From Limivicinus sp963617275 (GTDB taxonomy: Bacteria > Bacillota > Clostridia > Oscillospirales > Oscillospiraceae), in NCBI GenBank assembly GCA_963617275.1, contig CAVENX010000049.1, forward strand, positions 1 to 64,000: a stretch of DNA of 64,000 nt. The letters are read 5' to 3'. Both the position numbers and the translations under genes were made by a program. The notes under the pieces were generated by a model, which saw nothing but the letters and a program-made list of their open reading frames with translations, had not been told where the DNA came from and did not search any database. Below, in pieces: positions 52,203 to 59,712 of this stretch (positions are counted from its first letter, which is position 1; every line of letters begins with the position of its first letter).

Positions 52203-52679
52203 TCAAAACAACGGTATTTCACCGTTGAAATCGACCGCTTTTTTCAGAAGCGGTCCTTTCGCGCCCATTGTAAAGGCAATATTGCTGCTTTTGATGCATA
52301 ACAGGCACATTCCATGCTTCAATTCCAGATATGTCAGCATTTCCTCTGTCAGCCTGATCTCTCCGCCTTCCGAGATGTTCGTCCAGCAGTATGCCCGTCC
52401 TTTGTAATGCAAAAAGCTCCCCTCAGGAAGCTCATAGTACGCAAGCGCCGGAGTTTCGGTCAGGATATGGCCTAACTCCGACGGCAGGAGCAAACCACGC
52501 CGCGTCACGCAGAAGCCGCCTGTACTTTTGCTTCCCGTAAACAGATATACCTTTCCTTCCGATGTGATGTGATACTCATCAGCCGTCTGCGGCGGCAGGC
52601 GCACAAGTCCCTGCTCGCTTATCAGCGACTGCCCGAAAATAAATTTTCCCCCTTTATTCATCCGGGGCACTGCCTTCAC
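52203..52679 (-). CDS. First gene of the exporter operon, unknown function
   Basis: About 152-158 residues, soluble, with no signal peptide or membrane segment. The first 50 residues, LISEQGLVRLPPQTADEYHI followed by a beta-rich stretch, have a look of an AbrB-type beta-barrel DNA-binding domain, but this is weak. Start codons at 52679 (GTG) and 52661 (ATG) are both possible; GGAAGG is close upstream of the first. It lies directly behind the near-consensus, palindrome-covered promoter, so it is the gene most exposed to that control. Confidence 0.65.
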   Translation of the reverse strand: MKAVPRMNKGGKFIFGQSLISEQGLVRLPPQTADEYHITSEGKVYLFTGSKSTGGFCVTRRGLLLPSELGHILTETPALAYYELPEGSFLHYKGRAYCWTNISEGGEIRLTEEMLTYLELKHGMCLLCIKSSNIAFTMGAKGPLLKKAVDFNGEIPLF

Positions 52680-52705
52680 TCCCTTCCTGTCTCAGCGAAC
52701 AATAA

Positions 52706-52719
52706 TGACCGGCCGGTCA
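52706..52719. promoter_or_regulatory. Palindromic operator 1 (TetR-type), downstream of the -10
   Basis: TGACCGGCCGGTCA is a perfect 14-bp palindrome placed at the transcription start of the exporter operon. Its layout T(G/T)ACCG-NN-CGGTCA equals that of operator 2, 26 bp away. Confidence 0.75.
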
Positions 52720-52724
52720 CTCGC

Positions 52725-52753
52725 ATTATAGTTACCGTTCGGTCACTTGTCAA
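52725..52753 (-). promoter_or_regulatory. Near-consensus promoter of the exporter operon
   Basis: On the minus strand, TTGACA (52748-52753), a 17-base spacer and TATAAT (52725-52730): perfect hexamers and spacing. Operator 2 fills the spacer and operator 1 covers the start site, so this strong promoter should be tightly repressible. Confidence 0.9.
52732..52745. promoter_or_regulatory. Palindromic operator 2 (TetR-type), in the promoter spacer
   Basis: TTACCGTTCGGTCA lies between -35 and -10. It matches operator 1 (TGACCGGCCGGTCA) at 11 of 14 positions, including all half-site cores (ACCG and CGGTCA). Confidence 0.75.
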
Positions 52754-52797
52754 GAAAAAAGTAAAAAATGAGGCATTTGCCGTACAGGCAAAATTGC

Positions 52798-52826
52798 TTG
52801 CACATTTGAACACCGGCTGATACAAT
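52798..52826 (+). promoter_or_regulatory. Promoter of the peptide deformylase gene
   Basis: TTGCAC (52798-52803), a 17-base spacer and TACAAT (52821-52826). It is 45 bp from the operators of the divergent exporter operon. Confidence 0.75.
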
Positions 52827-52854
52827 ATAAAAATGATCAAAGGGGGGCAGCTGA

Positions 52855-53265
52855 ATGATTCGTGAAATCTGCAAAGACAAGGCTTTTCTTGCACAGAAAG
52901 CCGAAAGCGCCGCGGCGGATGATCTCTGTACGGCGCAGGATCTGCTGGACACGCTGATTGCCCACAAGGACGGCTGCGTAGGTATGGCGGCAAACATGAT
53001 CGGCGTAAACAAGCTCATCATCGCGTTCGAGTGCGGCGGCAGCTATACGGTCATGTTCAATCCGGTGATCATAAGGCGTTCCGGCGCATACGAGGCGGAG
53101 GAAGGGTGTCTGTCTTTAAGCGGCACAAGAAAGACAATGCGCTTTCAGTCCATAAAAGTGCAATGGCAGAACGAGAAATTTCAGACGCGCCTCAAGACCT
53201 TTACCGGCTGGACGGCTGAGATCATCCAGCACGAAATCGATCATTGTGAAGGAGTTCTGATATGA
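52855..53265 (+). CDS. def: Peptide deformylase
   Basis: 136 residues, shorter than the usual about 150-200. All three metal motifs are present: GMAANMIGV (motif 1, about residue 43, variant of GxGLAAxQxG), EEGCLSL (motif 2, Cys ligand) and QHEIDHCEG (motif 3, HExxH). It removes the N-formyl group from new proteins, although in this small subtype the role may be specialised. It overlaps the ferredoxin gene by four bases. Confidence 0.92.
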   Translation: MIREICKDKAFLAQKAESAAADDLCTAQDLLDTLIAHKDGCVGMAANMIGVNKLIIAFECGGSYTVMFNPVIIRRSGAYEAEEGCLSLSGTRKTMRFQSIKVQWQNEKFQTRLKTFTGWTAEIIQHEIDHCEGVLI

Positions 53266-54017
53266 TTTTTTACTTTTCCGCAACAGGCAACAGCAGATAT
53301 GTTGCCGACCGTACCGCCGCCGTTACAGGAGATGCGCTCATTTCCGTTGCGGAGTGTATGAAAACGCGGCAAGTTGCATTTTCTCCCGCCGAAGGCGAAG
53401 CCGTCGGCATTATCTCCCCCGTTTACTGCTGGGGACTGCCGAGTATCGTAAACGATTTTTTGGAGCGTCTGGAGCTCGGCAGACCCGCATACCTGTGGTT
53501 CGCCGCAACATACGGCACGACCAGCGGACAATCCGGCCGTTTTGCGGCGGAGCATCTGCAAAAAAAGGGGCTGACGCCCGACGCACGTTTCAGTGTGAAA
53601 ATGCCCGATACATGGACACCGATATTTGACCTTAGCGATGCGGCCAAAGTGCGGCGCACCAATCTTGCCGCCGAGCCGCAGATAGACGCTCTGATCCAGC
53701 ACGTCAGTCAGCGTGACAGCGGCGATTTCATGCGCGATAAAGTGCCTATGCCTGCCGTGCGTCTCTATCATCCGCACTATGCGCAGATGCGCCGCACAGC
53801 TCACCTGACGGTGTCGGATACATGCATCGGCTGCGGCCTTTGCAAAAGAAATTGCCCCGTTTCCGCTATCGAACTGCGCGGCGGCAGGCCGGTATGGGTC
53901 AAGGAGCAATGCGTAATGTGTCTTTGCTGCCTGCACCACTGCCCGAAATTTTCCATTCAATACGGCAATAAAACACTCAGACACGGGCAGTATGTCCACC
54001 CGCCGTATAAGGGCTGA
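53262..54017 (+). CDS. EFR1 family ferredoxin (flavodoxin-like and 2x4Fe-4S)
   Basis: 251 residues. The N-terminus IFYFSATGNSRYVAD is a flavodoxin-like FMN-binding motif; the C-terminus has two 4Fe-4S motifs, CIGCGLCKRNCPVSAI and CVMCLCCLHHCPKFSI. Such proteins carry electrons in anaerobes; the partner enzyme is unknown. It is coupled to the deformylase gene by overlap, an arrangement I do not know to be functional. Confidence 0.9.
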   Translation: MIFYFSATGNSRYVADRTAAVTGDALISVAECMKTRQVAFSPAEGEAVGIISPVYCWGLPSIVNDFLERLELGRPAYLWFAATYGTTSGQSGRFAAEHLQKKGLTPDARFSVKMPDTWTPIFDLSDAAKVRRTNLAAEPQIDALIQHVSQRDSGDFMRDKVPMPAVRLYHPHYAQMRRTAHLTVSDTCIGCGLCKRNCPVSAIELRGGRPVWVKEQCVMCLCCLHHCPKFSIQYGNKTLRHGQYVHPPYKG

Positions 54018-54128
54018 GCTTTACGGCATTATCCTTTCAATTGTTTTTGTATACAACATATCCGGCCTCCGCTTGAAAGCTCCGTTTCAAGCGGGGGCCG
54101 CTGCATTATCACGAACAATACAAGCAGT

Positions 54129-55001
54129 TCACAAGTGTATCGATTTGCACCTCTGTAAAAACACCTCCGCCGCCTTGCTGAAAACCGCATACCGCTTCCA
54201 GACAAGCGCATGGTGGATTTCAAGGGACGGGTAAAGCGGACGGAAACATAGACCCGAAGGCAGTTGTTTCGGTATATGGTCTTCCGCGGTCAGAAAATAC
54301 CCAAGCCCGCTCTCCACAAAGGCAGTCGGATCACCGTTGACGACATTATAGGAGGCGGCAATATTCAGCCGCTCGATCTCCGTCTGCGCCCAATGGGCGA
54401 TCTCCTGCTGCAATCCGGCGCGGTGGTGCATAATAAGCGGGATTTCTCTGATATCCTCCCTCCCGATAACCGTTTTTTCGGCAAGGGAACACTGCTCCGG
54501 CAGAAGAAGTCCCCAACGGGCACTGTCGCCGAGAGAATGATATTCGTAATTAACGGCGTCAACAGGCTCCAGCAGTATGGCAAAATCCAGACTGCCGTGC
54601 TCCAGCCGTTCCAATACATCCGTCGCGTCGCTGCTGTAAAAGCGGAAACGTATTTCCGGATATTCCTCACGGATAGCCGCCGCGGTTTTCAGCACCGGCA
54701 CTGTCGGATTACCGCCAATCGTCACTTCCCCGCCGATCTGTGCGACATCGGCGCTCAGCTCATTTTGCGTTTTTTCCACCAGTGTCAAAATTTCATCTGC
54801 GCGCCGACGCAGTAAAACGCCGTCTTCGGTCAGCGTTATCTTTCGCTTTCCGCGTACAAGCAATTGTTTTCCAAGCTCCTGCTCCAGCTCCATCAGCTGT
54901 TTGGACAGAGACGGCTGCGAAATATGCAGGCTCTCCGCCGCTCTTGTAATATTTTCCTCTCTCGCAGCAGCGAGAAAATACCGCAGTAAGCGTATCTCCA
55001 T
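54129..55001 (-). CDS. LysR-family transcriptional regulator
   Basis: 290 residues. The N-terminal winged helix (LRYFLAAAREENITRAAESL, then SQPSLSKQLMELEQELG, about 5-45) is followed by a linker and a ligand-binding domain (90-290). It is divergent from MATE gene 2, and a T-N11-A-type dyad lies beside its own promoter, so it very likely controls that pump and itself. Confidence 0.94.
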   Translation of the reverse strand: MEIRLLRYFLAAAREENITRAAESLHISQPSLSKQLMELEQELGKQLLVRGKRKITLTEDGVLLRRRADEILTLVEKTQNELSADVAQIGGEVTIGGNPTVPVLKTAAAIREEYPEIRFRFYSSDATDVLERLEHGSLDFAILLEPVDAVNYEYHSLGDSARWGLLLPEQCSLAEKTVIGREDIREIPLIMHHRAGLQQEIAHWAQTEIERLNIAASYNVVNGDPTAFVESGLGYFLTAEDHIPKQLPSGLCFRPLYPSLEIHHALVWKRYAVFSKAAEVFLQRCKSIHL

Positions 55002-55020
55002 TTCTTTTCACCTCAGGGTC

Positions 55021-55049
55021 AGTATAAGCCGGTTTATCATTCCTGTCAA
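55021..55049 (-). promoter_or_regulatory. Promoter of the LysR regulator gene
   Basis: On the minus strand, TTGACA (55044-55049), a 17-base spacer and TATACT (55021-55026). Confidence 0.85.
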
Positions 55050-55050
55050 C

Positions 55051-55071
55051 TATGATTAACCATTCTTCATA
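55051..55071. promoter_or_regulatory. LysR-type operator (T-N11-A)
   Basis: TATGA-N11-TCATA at 55051-55055 and 55067-55071 is a perfect dyad with the classic LysR spacing. It abuts the -35 of the LysR gene and lies 66 bases upstream of the MATE start. Confidence 0.7.
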
Positions 55072-55136
55072 AGTATTTGCTATTATTATGCCGTAGGGCT
55101 ATACTGTTTCAAAAAAGGAGAAAGAAGCAAGTTATC

Positions 55137-56522
55137 ATGGAACGTCAAAAACAGTTGGATATGCTGCATGGGCCTATATGGAACAAACTGCCTGCATTTG
55201 CGTTGCCGGTAGCGGCAACGGCAATTCTCGAGCAGCTGTTCAATGCTTCCGACATCGCAGTGGTCGGCAATTTCAGTCTGACTGACCGCACCGCCGCCGT
55301 GGCCGCAGTAGGTGCAAACAGTCCTCTCATTGGCCTGATCGTCAACTTTTTTATAGGCATAGCCCTTGGGAGCGATGTTGTGATCGCCAACGCGGTAGGC
55401 CACGGAGATAAAGAGGCTGTCACAAAAGCTGTACACACCTCCGTACTTCTGGCGATTATAGGCGGCCTGTTGGTGGCCTTTGCAGGTGAGGCGCTTTCCG
55501 CGCCTGTGCTCGGTCTTCTGAACGTGTCGGAGGATGTGTTTCCGCAGGCGTACCTGTATCTGCGTATCTATCTGGCGGGGATGCCGGTGATTCTGCTGTA
55601 TAACTTTGAGGCAGCAATATTCCGCAGTATAGGGCAAACGAAAACACCGCTGATCGCGCTTATAACATCAGGAATCCTAAACGTGATCCTCAACCTGTTT
55701 TTTGTTGCCGTGCTGCATATGACTGTTGATGGCGTCGCTATTGCGACGGTGATCTCCAACGCCGTAAGCGCCGCCTTACTGTATCGCAAATTACGGCAGA
55801 GCGCGCAGGATATCCATCTTGAGCCGAAGCTTCTGAGAATAGATACGGGCATTTTAAAACGTATTCTCCGGATAGGTCTGCCGGCCGGAGTACAGAGCGC
55901 CGTGTTTGCGCTTTCCAATATCGTCATTCAATCCGCCATAAACAGTCTCGGCACAGTAGTCATGGCCGCATCAAGCGCGGCGTTCAATATTGAAATCGTC
56001 ACCTATGACATTCTCAACTCGTTCTCGCAGGCCTGCACCACCTTCGTCGGGCAGAACTTCGGTGCGGGCGAACTGCGCCGCTGCCGGAAAACAATGCTGC
56101 TATGCATGGCGGAGGGGATCGCCGCGCTGTCAGCCGCAATTACGGTAATACTTTTTTCCGGAAAAACTCTGCTGATGCTTTTCAACAGCTCCCCGGAGGT
56201 CATCGAGATCGGCTATATCCGGCTGATGATGGTCATGCTTTCGCATTTCTTCAGCCTGCTTTACGAAGTCATGAGCGGTTATCTGCGCGGCTTCGGGATC
56301 TCGCTTGCGCCGACGCTTCTGACAATGCTCGGCGTATGCGGCATCCGCATAGGCTGGATCCAATTCGTCTTTCCGCAAAGCCGGACTTTCAGGACAATAA
56401 TGACCGCTTATCCGGTAAGCCTGTCCGCAACAACACTGATGATTTTTGCGGCGCTGCTTTATTACCGCCCGGTAAAACGATTTGCACTGCAAAAGAAAGA
56501 AGGTGCCCAGAGTGTCGGATAA
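55137..56522 (+). CDS. MATE family efflux transporter 2
   Basis: 461 residues with twelve membrane segments. Family motifs LFNASDIAVVGNFS and VAAVGANSPLIGL occur in the first helices and TTFVGQNFGAGELRRC in the second half. It differs clearly from MATE 1 at 40306. It is likely regulated by the divergent LysR protein. I place the start at 55137 although the AGGAG is somewhat distant (16 bases). Confidence 0.94.
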   Translation: MERQKQLDMLHGPIWNKLPAFALPVAATAILEQLFNASDIAVVGNFSLTDRTAAVAAVGANSPLIGLIVNFFIGIALGSDVVIANAVGHGDKEAVTKAVHTSVLLAIIGGLLVAFAGEALSAPVLGLLNVSEDVFPQAYLYLRIYLAGMPVILLYNFEAAIFRSIGQTKTPLIALITSGILNVILNLFFVAVLHMTVDGVAIATVISNAVSAALLYRKLRQSAQDIHLEPKLLRIDTGILKRILRIGLPAGVQSAVFALSNIVIQSAINSLGTVVMAASSAAFNIEIVTYDILNSFSQACTTFVGQNFGAGELRRCRKTMLLCMAEGIAALSAAITVILFSGKTLLMLFNSSPEVIEIGYIRLMMVMLSHFFSLLYEVMSGYLRGFGISLAPTLLTMLGVCGIRIGWIQFVFPQSRTFRTIMTAYPVSLSATTLMIFAALLYYRPVKRFALQKKEGAQSVG

Positions 56523-56769
56523 ACGCTGTCTGCTTGACGCCGGAGTGCCGGAGGAGCAGCTCGACATGATTCTGGCATATATGGAAAAAGGAAGCTCAAT
56601 GGAAGCGTACACGATTCTGAAAACGTGGCGTGCGGAGCTTCTTGCACGGCTCCACATCTGTCAGAATCAGATCGACTGTCTGGATTATTTCCTGCATAAA
56701 TACAAAAGCGAGCTTGACCGCAGCACCGGTCAGGCCGGTCAAGCTCATCCTCACAAAGAGAAACCTTAA
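56512..56769 (+). CDS. Small helical protein overlapping MATE 2
   Basis: 85 residues. The C-terminal half, WRAELLARLHICQNQIDCLD followed by YFLHKYKSEL, reads as one long amphipathic helix like the effector-side coiled coil of MerR proteins. There is no DNA-binding part. Starts at a GTG (56512) that overlaps the MATE gene by 11 bases, with AAGG eight bases upstream. Perhaps an accessory to the pump or regulator. The last 30 codons contain an 11-bp inverted repeat. Confidence 0.7.
   Translation: MSDKRCLLDAGVPEEQLDMILAYMEKGSSMEAYTILKTWRAELLARLHICQNQIDCLDYFLHKYKSELDRSTGQAGQAHPHKEKP
56710..56746. repeat. 11-bp inverted repeat inside the 3' end of the small gene
   Basis: GAGCTTGACCG (56710-56720) and CGGTCAAGCTC (56736-56746) are perfect complements. 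No T-run follows, so it may be a mild attenuator rather than a full terminator. Confidence 0.5.
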
Positions 56770-56822
56770 TAACAGCGCCCCTGATTGGACAAGGGGAAAA
56801 AACATTGCAGGGAGGGAAAGAC

Positions 56823-57389
56823 ATGAAAAAAAACATCAAAAAATATATCACGGCAGTTTTGCTTGCCGCAGCGGTATTCTGTCTGTGCACCTGCTCCGAA
56901 AGGAAGGTGGAGCCAGAGCCGGATTACCTTAAAATGATGGCTGAAGCCGCAAGACTCGGCAGCGTCGAGCTTGGGCATGATATAGAAAAGCTGCGCGGAA
57001 AAGTTCCGGGAGAAAAAAACTATGTTTCTTTCGACGAGCTTTATTTGCTCTCCAGATACATAACAAAGGCATTTGAAAACCCACGGTACTCGTTTCAGCT
57101 GCGCTTTTACACGGGGGAGGTCGTGCTCAACCGTATGGCATCTCCCGATTACCCCGACAGCATGGAATCAGTCATTCTTCAGGACGGAATGTTTCCGGAA
57201 GTGAGCAGAAAGGATATCTGCGCATGTATCTCTCCTACAAGGACAAGCATAGATATCGCCCTCAGACTTTTGCTCGGAGAGAGGGCGATGGAACCAGAAG
57301 TGGTAATAATCGCGAAGCAGCCGGAAAATGAAATATACGCCACATTCTGCGATAAGCTTCTTGGGAATTTTTATCTTTGCCGAAAATAA
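56823..57389 (+). CDS. SleB-like (cell wall hydrolase-related) lipoprotein
   Basis: 188 residues. An N-terminal hydrophobic segment with LCTCS is a possible lipoprotein signal. Residues 75-180 resemble the Hydrolase_2/SleB fold: GEVVLNRMASPDYPDSMESV, MFPEVSRKDI and FCDKLLGNFYLC line up with the usual VVLNRVKSPxFPxT, QFxPV and F-x-G-H/NxF blocks. The usual catalytic glutamate in EARGE is not obvious, so activity is in doubt. The ATG at 56823 has GGGAGGG upstream. Confidence 0.7.
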   Translation: MKKNIKKYITAVLLAAAVFCLCTCSERKVEPEPDYLKMMAEAARLGSVELGHDIEKLRGKVPGEKNYVSFDELYLLSRYITKAFENPRYSFQLRFYTGEVVLNRMASPDYPDSMESVILQDGMFPEVSRKDICACISPTRTSIDIALRLLLGERAMEPEVVIIAKQPENEIYATFCDKLLGNFYLCRK

Positions 57390-57445
57390 GCCCCCAGCAG
57401 CAGATTTCTGCCGGCAGAGCAGCCGCTTCGCGGCCGCCGTTTATT

Positions 57446-57485
57446 CAGCTTGTCAAAGAATCTCATTGAGGTTCTTTGACAGTCT
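57446..57485 (+). repeat. Repeat element D, shortest copy
   Basis: 40 bp from CAGCTTGTCAAAGAA to TTCTTTGACAGTCT, with only TCTCATTGAGG between. The ends pair perfectly (TGTCAAAGAA/TTCTTTGACA), so D is a simple hairpin made of both ends of the full element. It directly follows a GC-rich hairpin (57419-57437) and TTTATT after the SleB-like gene. Confidence 0.8.
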
Positions 57486-57490
57486 CGATT

Positions 57491-57519
57491 AAAATGAGCC
57501 GCGTAAGGCGGCTCATTTT
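57491..57519 (-). terminator. Terminator of the pilus operon
   Basis: AAAATGAGCCGC (57491-57502) pairs perfectly with GCGGCTCATTTT (57508-57519). It overlaps the last codon of the class D-like sortase gene, with a T-run on the minus strand. Confidence 0.85.
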
Positions 57520-58117
57520 AATTTCCCGTATCTGCTTGGCGCAGTCTGACTGTTACTCTGTGCGCACCTCCGTAGGTACATGTAAAGAGCGTGAGAGGAT
57601 AATCCGTATCGACCATGCGCTTCGTCTCGTCGGGTTCAAGCGTCTCGGTCAGCACGACGGAATAGCTATGAATATCGCCGTTTCCGTCGGTGAAATACAC
57701 CGTGTCCCCCGCCGCAAGCTGGGCGATCGTGCCGAAATGATAGGAATAGTTATGCGCGCCGAGTACGAGCGCGCCGTCGGAAAGGGAACCGGAATACCGG
57801 CATGGCGCGTTTTGCAGCTTCAGCCCGTCCCATTCCGATAGCACAGGCAGTTCAAGCGACAGCGTGGGCAATGAGAGGAAGCCGAGATACCTTTCTCCGT
57901 CTATCACGACGCCTATATCCGCATTCCGCGCAGGCGCGGTATTTTCACGGGCGATGCGGCTGCCGGAAATTTTTTCCGCAAGCGCGGGCATAACGCTTCG
58001 CGCCGCCTCTTCCGCACGGCGCTCCTCGACGAGATTATGCTGCAGAAGCACTGCGGCGGCAATTACGCACAAGGCTCCGATGGCGATAAGGACACGCCCT
58101 ATCCGATTATTTGTCAT
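57518..58117 (-). CDS. Class D-like sortase of the pilus locus
   Basis: 199 residues: an N-terminal membrane anchor (about 8-25) and a sortase barrel. His122 (LGAHNY), Cys180 (LTLFTC) and Arg187 (RVTVR) form the active site. There is no C-terminal membrane segment and no lid, unlike the two class C enzymes upstream. Such housekeeping-type sortases attach finished pili or single proteins to the wall. The ATG at 58117 has GGAGGAG upstream and overlaps the LPQTG protein gene by 11 bases. Confidence 0.92.
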   Translation of the reverse strand: MTNNRIGRVLIAIGALCVIAAAVLLQHNLVEERRAEEAARSVMPALAEKISGSRIARENTAPARNADIGVVIDGERYLGFLSLPTLSLELPVLSEWDGLKLQNAPCRYSGSLSDGALVLGAHNYSYHFGTIAQLAAGDTVYFTDGNGDIHSYSVVLTETLEPDETKRMVDTDYPLTLFTCTYGGAHRVTVRLRQADTGN

Positions 58118-58811
58118 GCGTTCTCCTCCGCATAAGCCATACGCCGAGCGCCGCAAGCACAAGTCCCGTCACGGCAAGTACGGGAACAGGCCATCTGAGC
58201 TGTCCCGTCTGCGGAAGACGGCCATAGATCGGGTAGGGCGGATAGGGCTGCGCCGTCGGCGCGGGCGTAGGCGTCGGCTTATATTCGATCTTGGGGCTGA
58301 CGGAAACGGAATACATCCACGCATCTCCCACCGGATCCGGTTCCGGCAGAGCGACAAGAAACGGTGCGGCTGAGTACGTCCCGGATGCGGCGGAACAGGG
58401 GTTCACAACAACGAGATAAAGCCCCGGAGTGAGCACAGAGAACGTAAGTCTGCCGTCGGCAGCGGCTGCGCCCGTATATTCAGGCGTAAGTTTGTTTTCG
58501 GCGGCATATTCCGCAAGCGCCGACGCCGTGCGCGAAAACGCGGCCGCGTCGGTAAGGCCGTCAAGCGAAACGCCGCTTGCGGCGAACGCGCCCGTAAACG
58601 CAAAGCGCATATACGCGTCCACATCCGCCGCACGGTACAGGCGCACCTGCACACTTGAAAGCGGCACGCCGGAATATGCGCAGACAAGCGTGAGCGCACA
58701 TGGCGCGGCAGTGTTGATCGGACCCGGTGCGGCATACGCTGCCGACACCGGCAGCAATAGCGCCGCAAGCAGCACCAAGGACTTTTTAATTGAAGAAATC
58801 AGCTTTGTCAT
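58107..58811 (-). CDS. LPXTG surface protein, probable minor pilin or anchor
   Basis: 234 residues: signal peptide (1-27, ending AYA), an Ala-rich domain of about 140 residues, a Pro/Thr-rich stalk (170-190), then sorting signal LPQTG (199-203), a hydrophobic stretch and the basic tail RRRTHDK. Size and position suggest a small basal pilin that fixes the pilus to peptidoglycan via the adjacent class D-like sortase. The N-terminal region APCALTLVCAYSGVPLSSVQ resembles CnaB-like domains. Confidence 0.88.
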   Translation of the reverse strand: MTKLISSIKKSLVLLAALLLPVSAAYAAPGPINTAAPCALTLVCAYSGVPLSSVQVRLYRAADVDAYMRFAFTGAFAASGVSLDGLTDAAAFSRTASALAEYAAENKLTPEYTGAAAADGRLTFSVLTPGLYLVVVNPCSAASGTYSAAPFLVALPEPDPVGDAWMYSVSVSPKIEYKPTPTPAPTAQPYPPYPIYGRLPQTGQLRWPVPVLAVTGLVLAALGVWLMRRRTHDK

Positions 58812-58845
58812 GCCAACCCTCCGTACGCCGACGGCGCACTAATTT

Positions 58846-59700
58846 TTATCTTTTGAGCGTTTTGTTTTTTTTCACCGCAGCAGAAACCGCAGCAGAAACC
58901 GCCGCAGTAACAAGCACCAGTGCCGCCACAGAAAGGGCGAGCTTGCCCTGCCAGCCGAGACTGTGCGACACCTGCTGTGCCGCCGTGATCACCTGTGTGC
59001 TCTGCGGCACGTATTCAACGCGGCGCCCGCGCACAAGAAGCCGGTGAGAGTTCACACCGTACGGGGTGCAAGTAAGCAGGGTAACATAGTCTTCCCCCTC
59101 GACAGGGAGAAGCGCGTCAATATCCGCCGGTTCAACGACAAGTATCCGATCGACCTCGTATGCAAGGGTATCGTCAAGCACACGGAGATAAAATTCATCT
59201 CCGAGGTCAAGGCGGTCAAGCTCGGTAAACAGCAAAGCAGACGGAAGCCCCCGATGACCGGATATGACGCAATGCGTCCCTGTGCCGCCGACAGGCAGGC
59301 TCGTCCCGGCAAGGTGTCCCGCGCCGTTTTGCAGCGCGTCCTCCCCGGTGCCGTGATAGACCGGCAGCCGCAGAGAGAGCTTTGGTATCTCGATATATCC
59401 CATTATGCCCGTGCCGTCCGGATTTAGGAGTGCCCAATACTCATCGTCCGGCGCGGGCAGGTCGCCGGTAAAGGCATCGCCGAAGCTGTGGGAAAGTGCG
59501 GCGTTGTATGCCGCGGCAGCCTCACGCTCGGCGGAAAAATCATCCGGCGTCATTGCGGCGACGGTGCGCACATAGTCGGTTATGAGTGCATCCTGCCGGT
59601 GCCGGTTCCAAATGTCGCTCAGCGCGGGATAGAGCAATATGCCCAGTCCCGCGATAAATATAAAAGCGGGCAGGATAACGCCCGTGAGCTTTCTTTTCAT
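58846..59700 (-). CDS. Class C (pilus-polymerising) sortase 1
   Basis: 284 residues with membrane segments at both ends (about 8-28 and 255-278), the class C design. The active site is His149 (ISGHRGLPSA), Cys211 (TLLTCTPYGVNSHR) and Arg220. A lid segment before the barrel reads LPAPDDEYWALLNP; the usual DPW/DPF is not exact. It links pilin subunits by Lys-Thr isopeptide bonds. Its start lies 12 bases after the other class C gene. Confidence 0.95.
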   Translation of the reverse strand: MKRKLTGVILPAFIFIAGLGILLYPALSDIWNRHRQDALITDYVRTVAAMTPDDFSAEREAAAAYNAALSHSFGDAFTGDLPAPDDEYWALLNPDGTGIMGYIEIPKLSLRLPVYHGTGEDALQNGAGHLAGTSLPVGGTGTHCVISGHRGLPSALLFTELDRLDLGDEFYLRVLDDTLAYEVDRILVVEPADIDALLPVEGEDYVTLLTCTPYGVNSHRLLVRGRRVEYVPQSTQVITAAQQVSHSLGWQGKLALSVAALVLVTAAVSAAVSAAVKKNKTLKR

Positions 59701-59712
59701 GCCGCGCCCCCC

